DNA of 64,000 bases from Ziziphus jujuba. Its lineage: Eukaryota; Streptophyta; Magnoliopsida; Rosales; Rhamnaceae. The stretch is taken from contig NC_083381.1 of NCBI RefSeq assembly GCF_031755915.1, positions 2,926,501 through 2,990,500 of the forward strand, given 5' to 3'. Positions 38,736-51,332 of this stretch are shown here, one piece after another. The notes beneath the pieces were generated by a model. It was not told the origin of the DNA and searched no databases. It was given only the letters and a program-made list of their open reading frames with translations. The position numbers and the translations under genes are program-made. Numbering within the stretch: the stretch's first letter is position 1; each line of letters begins with the position of its first letter.

Positions 38736-38883
38736 TCTATGGTGAGGACGGTCCGTATGAGGACCGCAGTATTAGTGACGGTTTTTCATAGTATTAATGA
38801 CGGTTTCTTAGAAAATCGTTACCAATATTATGAAAAACCATCACCAATACTGTGGTCCGCATAAGGACTGTCCGCACCATAGA
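38736..38883. mobile_element. Fold-back MITE of 148 bp nested in the LTR
   Basis: The two halves form a near-perfect palindrome: left 'tctatggtgaggacggtccg' against the reverse complement of the right half, 'tctatggtgcggacagtcct'. Pairing continues through 'ggtttttcata' to the centre. It is non-coding. 'acgga' occurs just outside one side and at the edge of the other, but a target-site duplication is not certain. Confidence 0.88.
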
Positions 38884-39691
38884 CGGACTATATCTTTATA
38901 TATATATATATATATGATATTTAGATGTGGATGGTTTATTATTATTTTTTTTGTCTCATATTTTGGAATTATAAAATATTTTTATTACTAGTTTTTGAAT
39001 TTAATATGATATATATATATATATATATATCGCCAGATTATATTTGTGATTTGGTAAGATTATTTATTTATGTTTAATTATATTTTCTTTTTGTCTATTT
39101 ATTTATATGCTGATTCATATTTTGAGGAAAATGGTTTATGGGGATGATTTCTTTTTATATAAGATATCTTGTTTGGTAATGATTTTTCATTTATAATTTA
39201 ACAATTAAATGAAAAATCGATGTATTGATATTGGTATGTTTATTCATGATTATTTGGTTTTAAATGTAGCATATAATACCAGTATTCTCGATACATATGC
39301 TTTATTTAGCATGCAAGTTGTACATAGTTATCCTTTATACACTATGATGAGCAAGAGTAGATAGGTATTTTGCAGTGATTGAATTAAACATCCTTCTTAT
39401 GGCCGAAGGATGACAAGTTATATTTAGCTATCCTATGGGAGCTATAGTAAGCAAGGGTAGACGAATACTTTGTGGTAATAGCATTAGCCGTCCTCCCTTT
39501 AATCGTATAATAGCAGGTTATTTAGCAGTGGTACATTTGAGATGCTAAAAGGCTAGCGTGCAAGTCTCTCTTCTCCTCCCTTTTGTTAGGTAGTGTCTGA
39601 GACACTAAACATCATTTGATATCATTGGTATATTGTATGGTACATCAAGTTTCTTTTTGACATGCACACGCATGCATGCACGCGCACACAT

Positions 39692-39692
<1 letters not shown>

Positions 39693-39730
<38 letters not shown>
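39693..39730. repeat. (CA)n microsatellite followed by (TA)n
   Basis: A long CA run lies within the LTR and is followed by AT repeats to about 39760. A second (CA)n lies at 40555-40583. Confidence 0.9.
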
Positions 39731-39761
<31 letters not shown>

Positions 39762-40552
39762 TGTATTGGGTGTACCTTACATTAGTCTGATAGTGATTTG
39801 GTTATGCCTATAGATAGTTGGATATAGATTATGCTTATGAGTGGTTTATTAGTATATTTATGTTGCTTACGGGATTAGCGGGTTAGGTAGCAAGGGTGCT
39901 CACCCTTGACTGTATTGGTTGTGGTATGCATATGGGAGGTTACATGTATTGATTACGCTTTTTGGCTGTTGATATTATGGGCCAATGCACTAGTATATAG
40001 TATGGTGCATAAGGTGATTTTGAGTTTTATTTGATAGATATTTTTACATGGGTTTATTATGATTTCAATGTTTTGTATTTATAGATTTATTTATGTTTTT
40101 AATTAATGTTTTAAAATGATTTTAGATACCAAAGTTTAATTAATTGTTATATTGATTATTATTATTTTATTTTGTCATTAATGTTAGTTTTACTCACTGG
40201 GAGGATTTTTGATTTTTGTCTTGCTCCTTAGTTGTTTTATTTTCATTTCCTTGAAATTCAGTTATATACCTATTATACACACACACACACACATGTATAT
40301 AAGCATGTTTTTTGGTTCTATTGATATCATGTAAGGATAGTAGATTCATAGTATTAGATGTGAAAGTTTGATTTGAACATATTAGCTTACAAGTAGGTTT
40401 ACATCCTTAAGGTTATTAAGGCTTTGGGCAGGTATTTTAGCATTTGAGCAGGTATTTTATCCTTTGGGCAGATATTTCATATGCAGCCTTTAGGTAGACA
40501 TTTCAGGCTTCGGGCAGGTTATTCAAAACCTTCAAGGGATTGTATACATATT

Positions 40553-40589
<37 letters not shown>

Positions 40590-41689
40590 GTACTTATGTT
40601 CGTTTTGAGTAATGATAATGTTATTGGAATTAGTATTATAATTGTTATCATCATTATTATGGTTGTATTCATTATTGCTAATAATATCATGGACCTGGGA
40701 TGATACGTATCATATTTATATTTATGTGTTGGTAAATATTTATGAAATGTTATAAATTTGTGAAATTATAACAAATGGGAGGTTTAAGGTGGCTATAAAT
40801 ATATAAAAGTGTGTTATCTGTGCAAGATTAAATTTGGAAAGGTTTACTTTATAGAGAAGATGTTGTTGGATCTTTTTGTAAAATTTTGAATGGTGTTTCC
40901 CTTAGTTAGGGCCTCCTAGGGTTCTGGTAGGGAACTCCAAGAGAGTCTTACCGTATACCAATTGTTAGGTGTCAATATTTTGTTAATTAATATATTAATA
41001 TATCTAGTTATGATGAGTAAACCTTTTAAAGGATGAGTATGACTAAATAGAAATCAATAAAATAGTGACACATAATATTTGGAATCTATTTTGATACATT
41101 TATTTGATAATTCTAGCATTATTATTATTTTATTTTCTTTATACATGGTCCTCAATCAAAATTATCAGACTAGTCAATTATAAAACTCCAAATGGATGAG
41201 TTTTCTATCAAGTTGACTACCAAAATATCTTCATTTTTTTTTTTTTTTGTGATGCATTAATTGTTAATTTGATTTCCATTTCTTTCATATTAAAAGCCAG
41301 ATGAAAATATTTCTTATGTGTAACGAGAAGCAACTATGTATTCCTTAGTTATACTATGTATCTCTAGACAACCTAATTCAAATCAATTAACCGATTTTGA
41401 CAAAAATCGTTAACGTTTGCTTGTGAATGTACAATGCCAAGACGACACAAGTTTTGTATTTTAATTTGACGTAAACTTGTTAAACACACATGGAACTTTC
41501 TACTTCTTTCCCATACAATAAAAAGAAACAGTCAATTGAAATTTTTTTTTTTTGTCATGGTTAATTTTATTATAGACATATATACATACACACAAATTTA
41601 TATTGCTAAATATTTTATTTATATTAATTCAAAGAAAACTGCCACTATTGTGTTAATGTTAATTCAATTTATTTCTCTTTCATTATGGC

Positions 41690-44300
41690 CATGGTTACCA
41701 TCTCCAAATACTAGGAAAGCTTCTACTAATCATGTTAGCAATATTCATCATTTTCATTGAGAGTGCTAGAAGTGCTGAAGCTTTTTGTGTAAAAAGGGAA
41801 AGACAAGCTCTTTTTAGCTTTAAATAAGGCCTTCCATATAAAGGCAACCTTCTATTCTCTTAGACAAGCACAAATGAAGATTGCTACAAATGGAGAGGCA
41901 TTAAGTGCAATAACCAATCCAATTATGTTATCATGTTTGATCTTTGTCGTGATCATTACATTACTTTTAGAAACTATCAGTGGTGAGATTTTCTCTTCCT
42001 TACTTGAATTGCGTTATTTGAAGCATTTGGATCTTAGTTACAACAACTTTAATAGGATTCCAAGCTTCATATACAATTAATTGGAGGCTCATTTCCAATT
42101 TAATCTAAGCCAAATCAACAAGCTTATTGTTTTGAATCTAAAATGCAACCTTCTCATAGGGCATTGCCTAATCTTTTAGTGTTGTCCTTCTTAAGAGAAT
42201 TAAGTGTAGTTGGGAATAAGTTAGATGGAAATTTAATAGAATATATTGGTCAGCTCTTTCATCTAAAGATCTTGGATGTTTTTTCAAATTTTTTCATTAG
42301 AACTGTCTATGAATCTGACATTCAAAAACTTTTCAAGCTAAAACACTCGGACTTGCTCTCCAATCCTTTGAGTTTGAATTTCAGGTGTTGTTGGATTCTC
42401 CCTAACCAATTGTTGACCATAAATTGAATTTGTGCACATTAGGTTATAATATCCTCATTGGTTTCAAAATTGGTTGACTTTTGATGAGGTTGATATCTTT
42501 AATGTTGGGATTTCGGATGTTAGCCCTCATTAGTTTTATCACGTGATTTCTACATTAAAGCACTTAAGTCTCTCCTTAGACCATATCAATGGCACCTTAC
42601 AAAGTTTTCCTATAACACTATGTCTCTATTTGTGGACCTATCATTCTCTACTGATATTGTCGTAAAGGCGAACTTATCACTTTTTACTTATATTGTTCCC
42701 AATTTAGCCATCGCACTTGGTATTTTTTGTTTAAAACTTCCCAAAAGGTCATAGATCCTTGGACTACTCTTGCTTTAGCACGGTTGAATTTGGTGTTCTT
42801 TCGAACCCTGAAGCCAACCACTCTAAAAATACCTTGTTGTAGGAAAATGACCATCATTATATTTAAACTATCCTCTGATCCACATTTAGATGATGTGGAA
42901 TTAAACATCAGATAGCCTATAAGTTCCCAACACCTTCCTATACTGGTAATCACAATTCACCCCTCTTGGGGCCCAGCATACATGTTAACACACTTCTGGC
43001 TGGGTATAAGCTTTAATGCCATTTACAATGTTGAAGCTTTTCAAAATGGATGGCTTTAGGATTAGTAAGAATTCTTAACTTAAGCTTGTTTATGTTAGAG
43101 TAATCCAAGAATGAGTCACTTTTTGGGAAGCTCTGAATAAAAAAATCTTATATCAAATATGGTGGTTAAATTGCGGACAATATCGGAGGAGAATGAGAAG
43201 TCCATCTGTGGAGGCGGGGTATTACATTTCCAATTAGATTCGATCAATATGTCATGTTTGGTTTGAGTTCCGACCAATTTCATGGTGAAATCCTAGTTTC
43301 TCTTTCCAATGTAGGTATTCTAAATCTCTCTAATAATATGTTCAAAAGCTTCAAGTCGCACGTTGAGAAATAGGATAACATGGTTTTTTGACATCTCTAA
43401 TAACAGTCTAACTGGAAGCTTTCCTGATTGTTGGATGCATTGGGAAAACCTACAAATTCTAAATTTGGAAAGCAATAATTTATCTGGAAGCCTCTCGAGC
43501 TCATTGTGTTCACTATATAGAATTAAAACATTGCATTTGAGGTGCAATAACTTCTCCAGAATGGTTATTTCATTGGACAATTGTACTACTTTGCAATTTT
43601 CAGATATTGGTGACAATAATTTGAGTGGAAACATACCTACATGGATTGATGAAAGCTTAACAAATTTGGTTGTCCTTGGTCTAAAATCTAACAAGTTCAA
43701 TGGGAGAATGCCTTTGAGTCTATGTAATCTTTCTTCACTTCAGATATTGGATTTATCTAAAAACCGTATATCAGGACTAATTCCTTCATGCATCCAAAAT
43801 TTCACCTCCATGGCACAAAAAGGACCAAATGAAACTGTTGTTAGCGACTTTGCTTATTATGATGGTTCTAATCATGGAAGATGTTACAAAAAAAAGTATG
43901 CAGATAGTTCATGGATAGTGTGGAAAGGAATGGAGTGTCGATATGAAAAGAATTCTAGGCAACTAAAATAGATGGGTTGGATGCATTCCTAAAGGATTGG
44001 AAAATTTTCTAGAGTTGGTACAACTAAACTTATTAGGGAATGGTTTGAATGGAAGTATCCCAGAGAATACTAGACAACTGAAGCAACTAGAATCCTTAAA
44101 CTTGTCTCACAATCAACTTTTTGATGAAATTCCTTGTAGTTTGGTTGATATTACCTTTCTAGCTTATTTGGACTTGTCAAATAATCACTTCTTTAGGAAA
44201 ATGCCTACAAACACTTAACTATAAAATTTTGATGATTCTGCATATAAAGGAAATCTTGGACTATGTGGGCTGCCATTGAGGCTTTGAAAAGTATGTGTCT
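41690..44300 (+). pseudogene. LRR receptor-like protein (EIX/Cf type) pseudogene
   Basis: Broken plus-strand frames follow the layout of plant LRR receptor-like proteins. There is a signal-peptide-like segment (about 41710-41780), the N-cap (FCVKRERQALFSFK and YKWRGIKCNNQSNYV, 41787-41935), and LRRs from GEIFSSLLELRYLKHLDLSY (41979) onward. The longest open stretch covers 43363-43971 (FPDCWMHWENLQILNLESNN, LSGNIPTWIDESLTNLVVLG). The final repeats end with GNLGLCGLPL near 44250. At least six stops and several frame changes occur, and the membrane span and short cytoplasmic tail are missing. LRR similarity is lost between about 42660 and 43120, where an insertion seems likely. In the intact family these are plasma-membrane immune co-receptors. 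Confidence 0.85.
42660..43120. other. Probable insertion within the LRR pseudogene
   Basis: LRR similarity stops after 'SLSLDHINGT' (about 42595) and a short degraded stretch, and resumes near 43225. The intervening sequence holds 'ccctcttggggcccagc' and 'acttctggctgggtataagc', phrases that look like non-coding transposon sequence. Ends and target duplications were not found. Confidence 0.4.
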
Positions 44301-44599
44301 TGGAGAAGAAACATCATAAGATCCTTCAGTTTCAGATGGTGATAAATATTAAGACCCTCCTAAGGTTATTTATTAGAATATTAGGACAGCCTTGACTAGG
44401 GAAAATCCCATTGAAATTTTTATAAAAAATCCAATAGCATCTTCTCTATAAATTGGACTCTCCTAGATATTTTTGTACAAGAAATTCACTCCAAAAGTAT
44501 ACATCAGCCTTATTTCTTCCCATTTTACTGCAACTTTCCACAGATTTATAGAAGTTTGATAACAATAATGTAAGAATGTAAGTATAAGTAATAAATAAT

Positions 44600-46100
44600 A
44601 ATCATAAGTACGTTTTTATGTGTTAGGACCTCTCTCGGAGTTTCTTGCCCCCATGATGGCTTTGGCTCTCACCAAGTTTTTACTCAGTATAGGAAATATG
44701 TACGTCTATAAACTTATGACCACTTACACCTCCCACTTACTACAGTTTGACAATTTAAGAATACTTTGTAAATATACCAGCACATGAAGGTAAATAAGAA
44801 GATAATGACAATAATATAAGCCATTTCGATCCATAATGCATCTAACAATAAAGAATATGTTAATGATGATAAATAAAGATAACAAGGGTCCCAGACCCTA
44901 AACTATACAATCCATATTTAAACATCTTGGAAAATACAGATACGAGTTTATGTTGTTAAGAAATAATAAAATACAAGATATCCTTAAATAAAATAAATCA
45001 TATTAAAGTACACATATGGAAACAATATTTTAAATCGAATGGTTGAGGTTTTATTGATAACTTTGATAACATCACCACTATCCAAAACCAACTTAAATAT
45101 ATATATTTTCTACATAAATATAAATATGTATATAGTTTCTCGAAGGATATGAGTAACTTGTTTGTAGGTTAATACAATCGCTTGAATTCTAATACACTTG
45201 CTTGAAGGCTAACATACCTATCCGAAGGCTAATGCATCTATCAAAGGCCTAACACATATGCTTGAAGACCAACATACCTGCTGAAATGTTGGAATACCTG
45301 TCCGAAAACTAATACATCTGATGTACTATATGATATACCAAGGTATAGTTCCATGATGTCGGCCAGTCGTAAATATACTATTACCAGTATGACTAGAGGT
45401 TGTCAATAATGGCCATCTAACTCGCTAATCTTATAGGTAGCAAAAATACGATACCAATCCGTTCATGAGTTTAACCAGGTCGCTGTCTGAGTATGGTACA
45501 TCTAACACATAATATAATATATACATATTGAAAGGACATGTGATGTAATGTACAATTTACAATGCTGTCAAGTGATGTTTGACGTCCTAAATACCACTTG
45601 GTAGAAAGGAGAGAATAAAAGAACCAATACATTGCCCTTTTTAGTGTCCTAAAGATGCCGCTGCTAAATAACCTGCCATCCTATAGCCAAGCGGGTAGCT
45701 AATATTGTCACTTTAAAAAAAATACTTACTTCCTCTTGCTCATCTAGCACCTATAAGAATGGCTAAACCTGGTGTCCTTCAATCATAGTGAAGGTGGCTA
45801 ATGCCATCACTACAAACTACTTGCCGACATTCACTCATCATAATTCACATAGGATGACTAAATATAATCTATGTGCTGAAATAAATCATATGCATATCAG
45901 GATTACTCTTACTATATGGTATATCCATTGACCAACTAGTCAAATATAAATATATAATTATGAAAAAGTCACTATTCATAATTACATTTTAAAATTGTAA
46001 TTAAATATTTTAAATAAATGAATAAATAAATAGATAAATAAGTAAACAACAAACAAATAAAAATAAAAATAAGAAAAATAATACGATACAATCCCCATAA
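44600..46100 (-). mobile_element. Ty3-type LTR fragment, reverse orientation
   Basis: Its reverse complement aligns with the 3' half of the LTR at 37320-40965. The block 45270-45850 corresponds to 39290-39650 (shared 'gctaaataacctgcc' read as 'ggttatttagc', 'agcatagtgtataa'-like segments). 44630-44690 corresponds to the 'actccaagagag' terminal block. With the plus-strand copy it flanks the LRR pseudogene in inverted orientation. The outer limit is uncertain. Confidence 0.6.
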
Positions 46101-46568
46101 AATCAAATGTAACTCTAACTATTTAAATATTATCCAATAATCAATAACTAATAATAAAAATTTTTGAAAACCCAAATAAAATTTTTAAGACAAATAGTCC
46201 ATCTTAAAATCATCTTATTATTAAATATTATTATAACTCTTAATTCTTTTAAATCAACATAATTAAATAAATGAATATAACTAAATAAAAAAAATATATA
46301 ATTGAGTAAATAAATACTTAATTGAATGTCATATAATAGTATAAAATTTGAAAAAATACAACTAAGTGCAAACAGATAATCTTGCAGAATCATAATTGTA
46401 TATATATATATATATGTACACATATGTCTACAAATATTTATACATAATCTAACCATATATGTACCTACCATGTTTAATTCGAATAAATCAATTTTGACAA
46501 TAAGTAAATATAGATAAATAATTAATCAAAACTATATATATACAATACATTTATATACATATATACAC

Positions 46569-46602
<34 letters not shown>

Positions 46603-49600
46603 TCTAACAATGTAAATACCCTATTAAATTCAAAATTGATAGTAATAAGTATTTTACAACAACTCAAGCATAATTTGGAATTGTTATATGATTTATTGGA
46701 TCAATTTCTAAGTATAGGTCTTAACTCCCAACACATTTCAATAAGACCTTGGGTAAAGTTTTTTATGTATTTGCATCTTTATTGATACTTATGGATATAT
46801 ATATTTATATACATACAAAAGTGCTATGAAAAGGACCTGTCCGCATCACATGGAAAGCACCCGGACGTCCGTTTCTGTTTCCTAGTTTAATGAAACGGTG
46901 CTTGGCACCCATTTTGGGGAAAAAAAAAAAAAAAAAAAGAACAAACCCAAGGCCATTTCTGTGTTTTAATGAAAAGTGCATTGGCACCCATTTTCCCTAA
47001 ATAAAAAAAAAAAGGAAAAAGATAACAAACTGTTTTCTTCCTTCTAAACAAACTGTTTTCTTCCTTCTCTACTGCCTAGTAGCTCCAGCAATGAATTTCT
47101 TTTCCTTTCTTTCCTAAATTCCTAAACCAACTCCAGCAGCTTACCCACTTTTAGGTTTCTTCTCTACTGCCCAGCAGCTCTAGCAGTGTTCCTTTCTTCC
47201 TTTCTTTCTTAAATCCCTAAATTAGCTCCAGCAACTCATCCACTTTCAGGTCCTTTGTTGTAATTGTTACAAATATAGGAAAAACAAACTTTGTGTAAAC
47301 TTTTTTTTCGCTCTCTCTTATATGTAGATAATTTTAATTATCATATGTACTTTTATTTATCTTTTGAATGGTATATGATAATATATTAAAGAAATTAAAT
47401 TTAAATTTTTATTATTTGTTTTTGAATATATTACTTTTATAATTATTGTTTTCATTGTTATCAACTATAAATTTGAGATAATTTTCACTAAAAAAGGAAA
47501 AAAAATGTAGTGCTATAGATAATAAATTAAATTCATAAAAAATAATAAAAATATTATTAAAATTAAAATATGAAATCCACATATAGACAATGACATTATT
47601 TATATTAAATAATTTCACCAACATACATAAAAATGATTTAAATTATTATTCTTATAATACTTTTTAGTAACATTTGAAAATGACTCTTATCTTATTTTTT
47701 ACATTTTAAAATTTTTATATTAAAATTAATAATTAATTTCAATGAGATTTTATAATGTCCTTAATCATTTTTAGGTATTTTCTAATGTCACTAATCGATT
47801 TATTATATTATTCTAATGAATTTTTTTAAAAATATTACAATGATATTTAGAATAGTAATTAGTTGTCTTTTTAGTGATATTTTGAATTATTACTATAAAT
47901 TTTAGTTACACTGATATCTATGACATTTGTAATGATTGTCACTATCTAAATAAATGTCACTTTAGTAACATTTTAAAGTATCATAAATTTACTTTTTTCT
48001 TGTTGTGAGTTGTGACATAGCATTTTTAAATACTATGAAATCTACTTAAAATAGCATTTTCAAATACTATAAAATGTACTTAGCATAGTAATTAAATGCT
48101 GTAACGTATATAACATTTGTAACTATTTTCAAACACATAATAATAAGATAAAGAGAAGTTCTAGTTGCACTACTAAATGATCTCAATATGGCCTTATTAT
48201 AAGTTTACATTTTTGTCTCCATTAAAAATTACTATTAAGTATATTTAATAATTAAATATATTTGTATTTAGAGCTGAACATATCAAATGTGTTCAAAGTA
48301 TGTGACTGAATATCAAATATATCAAATATGTTTAAAAGTATGTGATTAAATATTTTCAAAAATAAACATTTTAAATATATTAAAAAATATATAACTGAAT
48401 ATTTCAAATGCATTCTGACCAAAAAAGAAAATTCCATAAAGTGTCTGTGATTATCAGTTTCACCAAAAACATTCTAATTCAAATCCATTTGAAACTATAA
48501 GTTTTTGTGAGGTAGTGTTTGGTTTATAAACTATTTAAAAAAAAAAAAACATGTTTTGGCTTGGTTGGTACTCTATAGATTGTGGATATTTTAGGTTTTA
48601 ATAATATTGTATAAAGTTATTTTTTATATGTAAACGATATTGTATAGAGTTATTTTAAAATTATAAAATAAATTTCTCTAGAATAAATGTTATTAAATGG
48701 TTATTTATATTACTTAGCATAACATTTCAAAAATACTATAAAATAGTAGGACTTTTAAAGCATGGGCATGGCATTTCTAAAATGCAGTTATATGTTTTTT
48801 TTTAGCATTTTTGACTTGCTATACAATATGTTTTGTAGTGAGACTAGGTGGCTATGCTACTTCAAAGAGTTCAAATGTTAATATTATTTACCAAGCTTAT
48901 TATAGTGCTAACTTTATGCACACGGACTAGTTTCAATTCTTATTGCACTGCATTTTTTAAACTTATATATAAAAATATGAACTTGCTTGATTTAGTATCC
49001 GGCCAAGAGAACTAAAGACAATTACACATTAGCCTAAATTTATTTCTGAATTCTTTTCACTGTGTCTTAATCATTGTGCTTAATTAAATAGAAAATGATT
49101 ATCTAGGTTCAAAGAAACATGGTGCTATTCTTTGTCATAATTACACATTAGGCTAGCTGTTCTATTTATTTATTTACTTAAAATTTTTCAAACAGTGGGT
49201 TCTCTTTCCTTTTTTCTTCTTTTTTTTCCTTTTCTTTTACCAATCCTTATAAGTATTTCATTTGCATTTTTTCTTTTTCCAGTAATATATTATTTATGCA
49301 AAGTATTCTTTGTTGTTTTTTCTTTGGATAAAGATTATTCTTTGTTTTAGTGTTGCATTAATTCTTACATAATGATAGTGTTTGCAATTTTCAACTTGAT
49401 TTTGCAGCTTCCTCACTTTAGCAGGAGTTGTGGTGATGGAAAATAAAAATTTTGGAGGGCATGACTAAGTTTTGAGAATAGATCAAAAAATAAATAATCT
49501 TTTATAATTTTGTTTTTCTTTATATTACATTTTCAGTGAAGAGAGTTTTCTTTGTTGGCATAAGATAGAGGATAAAGTTACCACTAATTGGCCGTATAAA

Positions 49601-51327
49601 CACTTTTAGGATAAAATTACTTTCTAAAGCTTTGATTTTGGAATCACTCAATGATGGACAAAGTTCCCTCATTTTTCTGTGCGTTTATCTTTTCTTTTTT
49701 GATCTAAACATTTATTTTTTTCTTTTAAAAAGTCAAACATAAAAAAGAAAGTACAAACAAGATCAAAACATTTTTTTTTTTTTTAATAATTAGGATATCA
49801 TCTTCAACTATCTAAGCATCTTTTCCAGAGAAAGGTTAGTACGTATCTCAGCCGCTCTTGCATCTCATGATCATGTAAATGATACAACACCATCTGGTAT
49901 ATGAGACATCAATTTCTTTTAATCGTTTGAACATTATATATATATATATATATATTAAATGGATTCCAAAACAATTTCTTCAGTAGGAAAGTATGTGGCT
50001 GAGATTTATAATAATATGTGGATAAAAACCCAACAAATTTATGTAATAAAAAAAATGTTCTAGCCCGGTAAAAATATAAGAAATAATGATTAGGATTTAA
50101 AACTTTATTTTAAAAAAGTTAGAGCATCATGATATGAGCATTTTCTTTTATATATATATATATATATATACACATAGTGTGTATATATATATAATGGTGG
50201 ATCTAGGAAACTTTTCTAAGAGGATCATCATTAGTGGTGGATTTGAAAAAAATTTCCTACCACCATTATATAACAACACTTACTCTTCTTGTTTTTTTTG
50301 TTTTTTTGTTTTTTTTTTTCAATTTGTGGTGTTGATAAATACAGACATATATAAAAAAAAAATGCCACTTTTTTGTTTGTAGTCCGATTAATCAGAGCTT
50401 AAGTAAGACTAAGGGTTAAATCGTTTTTAATTTTTCTCTACGTAGAAAAATATCATATTAAGTACTTTGTAGTAAATAATGAATTTAGTGCACATTGGTA
50501 CGATAAATAGAATACACACCTCAAAATAAAAACAAACTTTTTTTATTTTATTAGGATTTAAACAGTAAAGTAATTGAAAAGTAGTGATAAAAATAAGTAA
50601 TTGAAAAGTTGAAAAAGATAACCAAAAAAATTCTGTAATTAAAAAAATAACAGCTTAAAAGTAAAACACAATTTGAATGTAATTAAATAATTGTATTCAA
50701 CCAGTATGCTTGTATAAAAATATTATATTAAAAATAACAATTAATAAGTATTATATTGTTAAATATATTATAGATAAATATCATATCTATGGTTATATAT
50801 TAGATAAATAAAATCTATATAATATACAGAAAAATCGATTAAGACTAAAACAAGAAAACAAATGTAAAAGAAAAAGAATAAGAAAAAATCAAAAGGGTAC
50901 GAGAGATAAAAGAAGGAAAAGGGGATAATTTTTGTATTTATAAGGATAAAGGAGTGCCCTCTGGCCTTATATATGCATAAACAAAACTTTTTTATCCTCG
51001 TTAAAGCATTACTGGGCCCTACATGGGTATACTCTTGTATGTACATACATTTACATATATATATATATATATAGTTAGTTAGTTTTTTACCAGGATTGTC
51101 TTGATGGTTTTTTATTGAGACGTCTACTAGTAGTTTTTGAATCTCTATAAAGCTTTTGATTTAAAAATGTATTTGGGTTTACATAAATTTTGATAAAAAT
51201 TGCTTTGCTTTTATAGGATTTTAAGATTTCACTAGACTAATATAAATACCAAGTATATTTTTAAATCTCAACTTTTAAAAATATCCAAAGGTTGAAAAGG
51301 AATGTTCTAATGGAAAACATTAGAATG
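46101..51327. other. Long AT-rich intergenic region
   Basis: No gene is seen. There are many (TA)n tracts (46403, 46576, 49940, 50150, 51055). A short duplication around 'aaacaaactgttttcttcct' lies at 47025-47070, and two related blocks 'ctactgcc.agcagctc.agcag' lie near 47070 and 47167. Related 'tagcattttxaaatactat' phrases at 48015-48080 and 48717-48800 suggest a decayed non-coding element. Confidence 0.5.
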
Positions 51328-51332
51328 GTCCT

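Larger units (their letters stand above)
37320..40965 (+). mobile_element. Long Ty3-type LTR, degraded, without internal region
   Basis: It aligns in pieces with the LTRs at 51333 and 59929: 'ggagtccaaagttgactttt' near 37378, 'ctgagtccgattccaag' near 37998, and 'tatggtacatcaag' with the preceding 'taccagtattct' block (39278-39650) corresponding to 61780-62070. Its last block, 'ggaactccaagagagtctta' near 40930, has a counterpart in the reversed copy near 44630. No primer site follows the end. It contains a nested MITE and CA microsatellites. Confidence 0.65.

Noticed and set aside
47486..48006. Possible CACTA-type ends ('cactaaaaaagg' and 'cttgttgtg')
   Set aside because: The inverted match is short and A-rich, and no 3-bp target duplication was found.
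48172..48838. Possible second CACTA-like element ('cactac' and 'gtagtg')
   Set aside because: Only about six bases pair convincingly and the flanking triplets differ.
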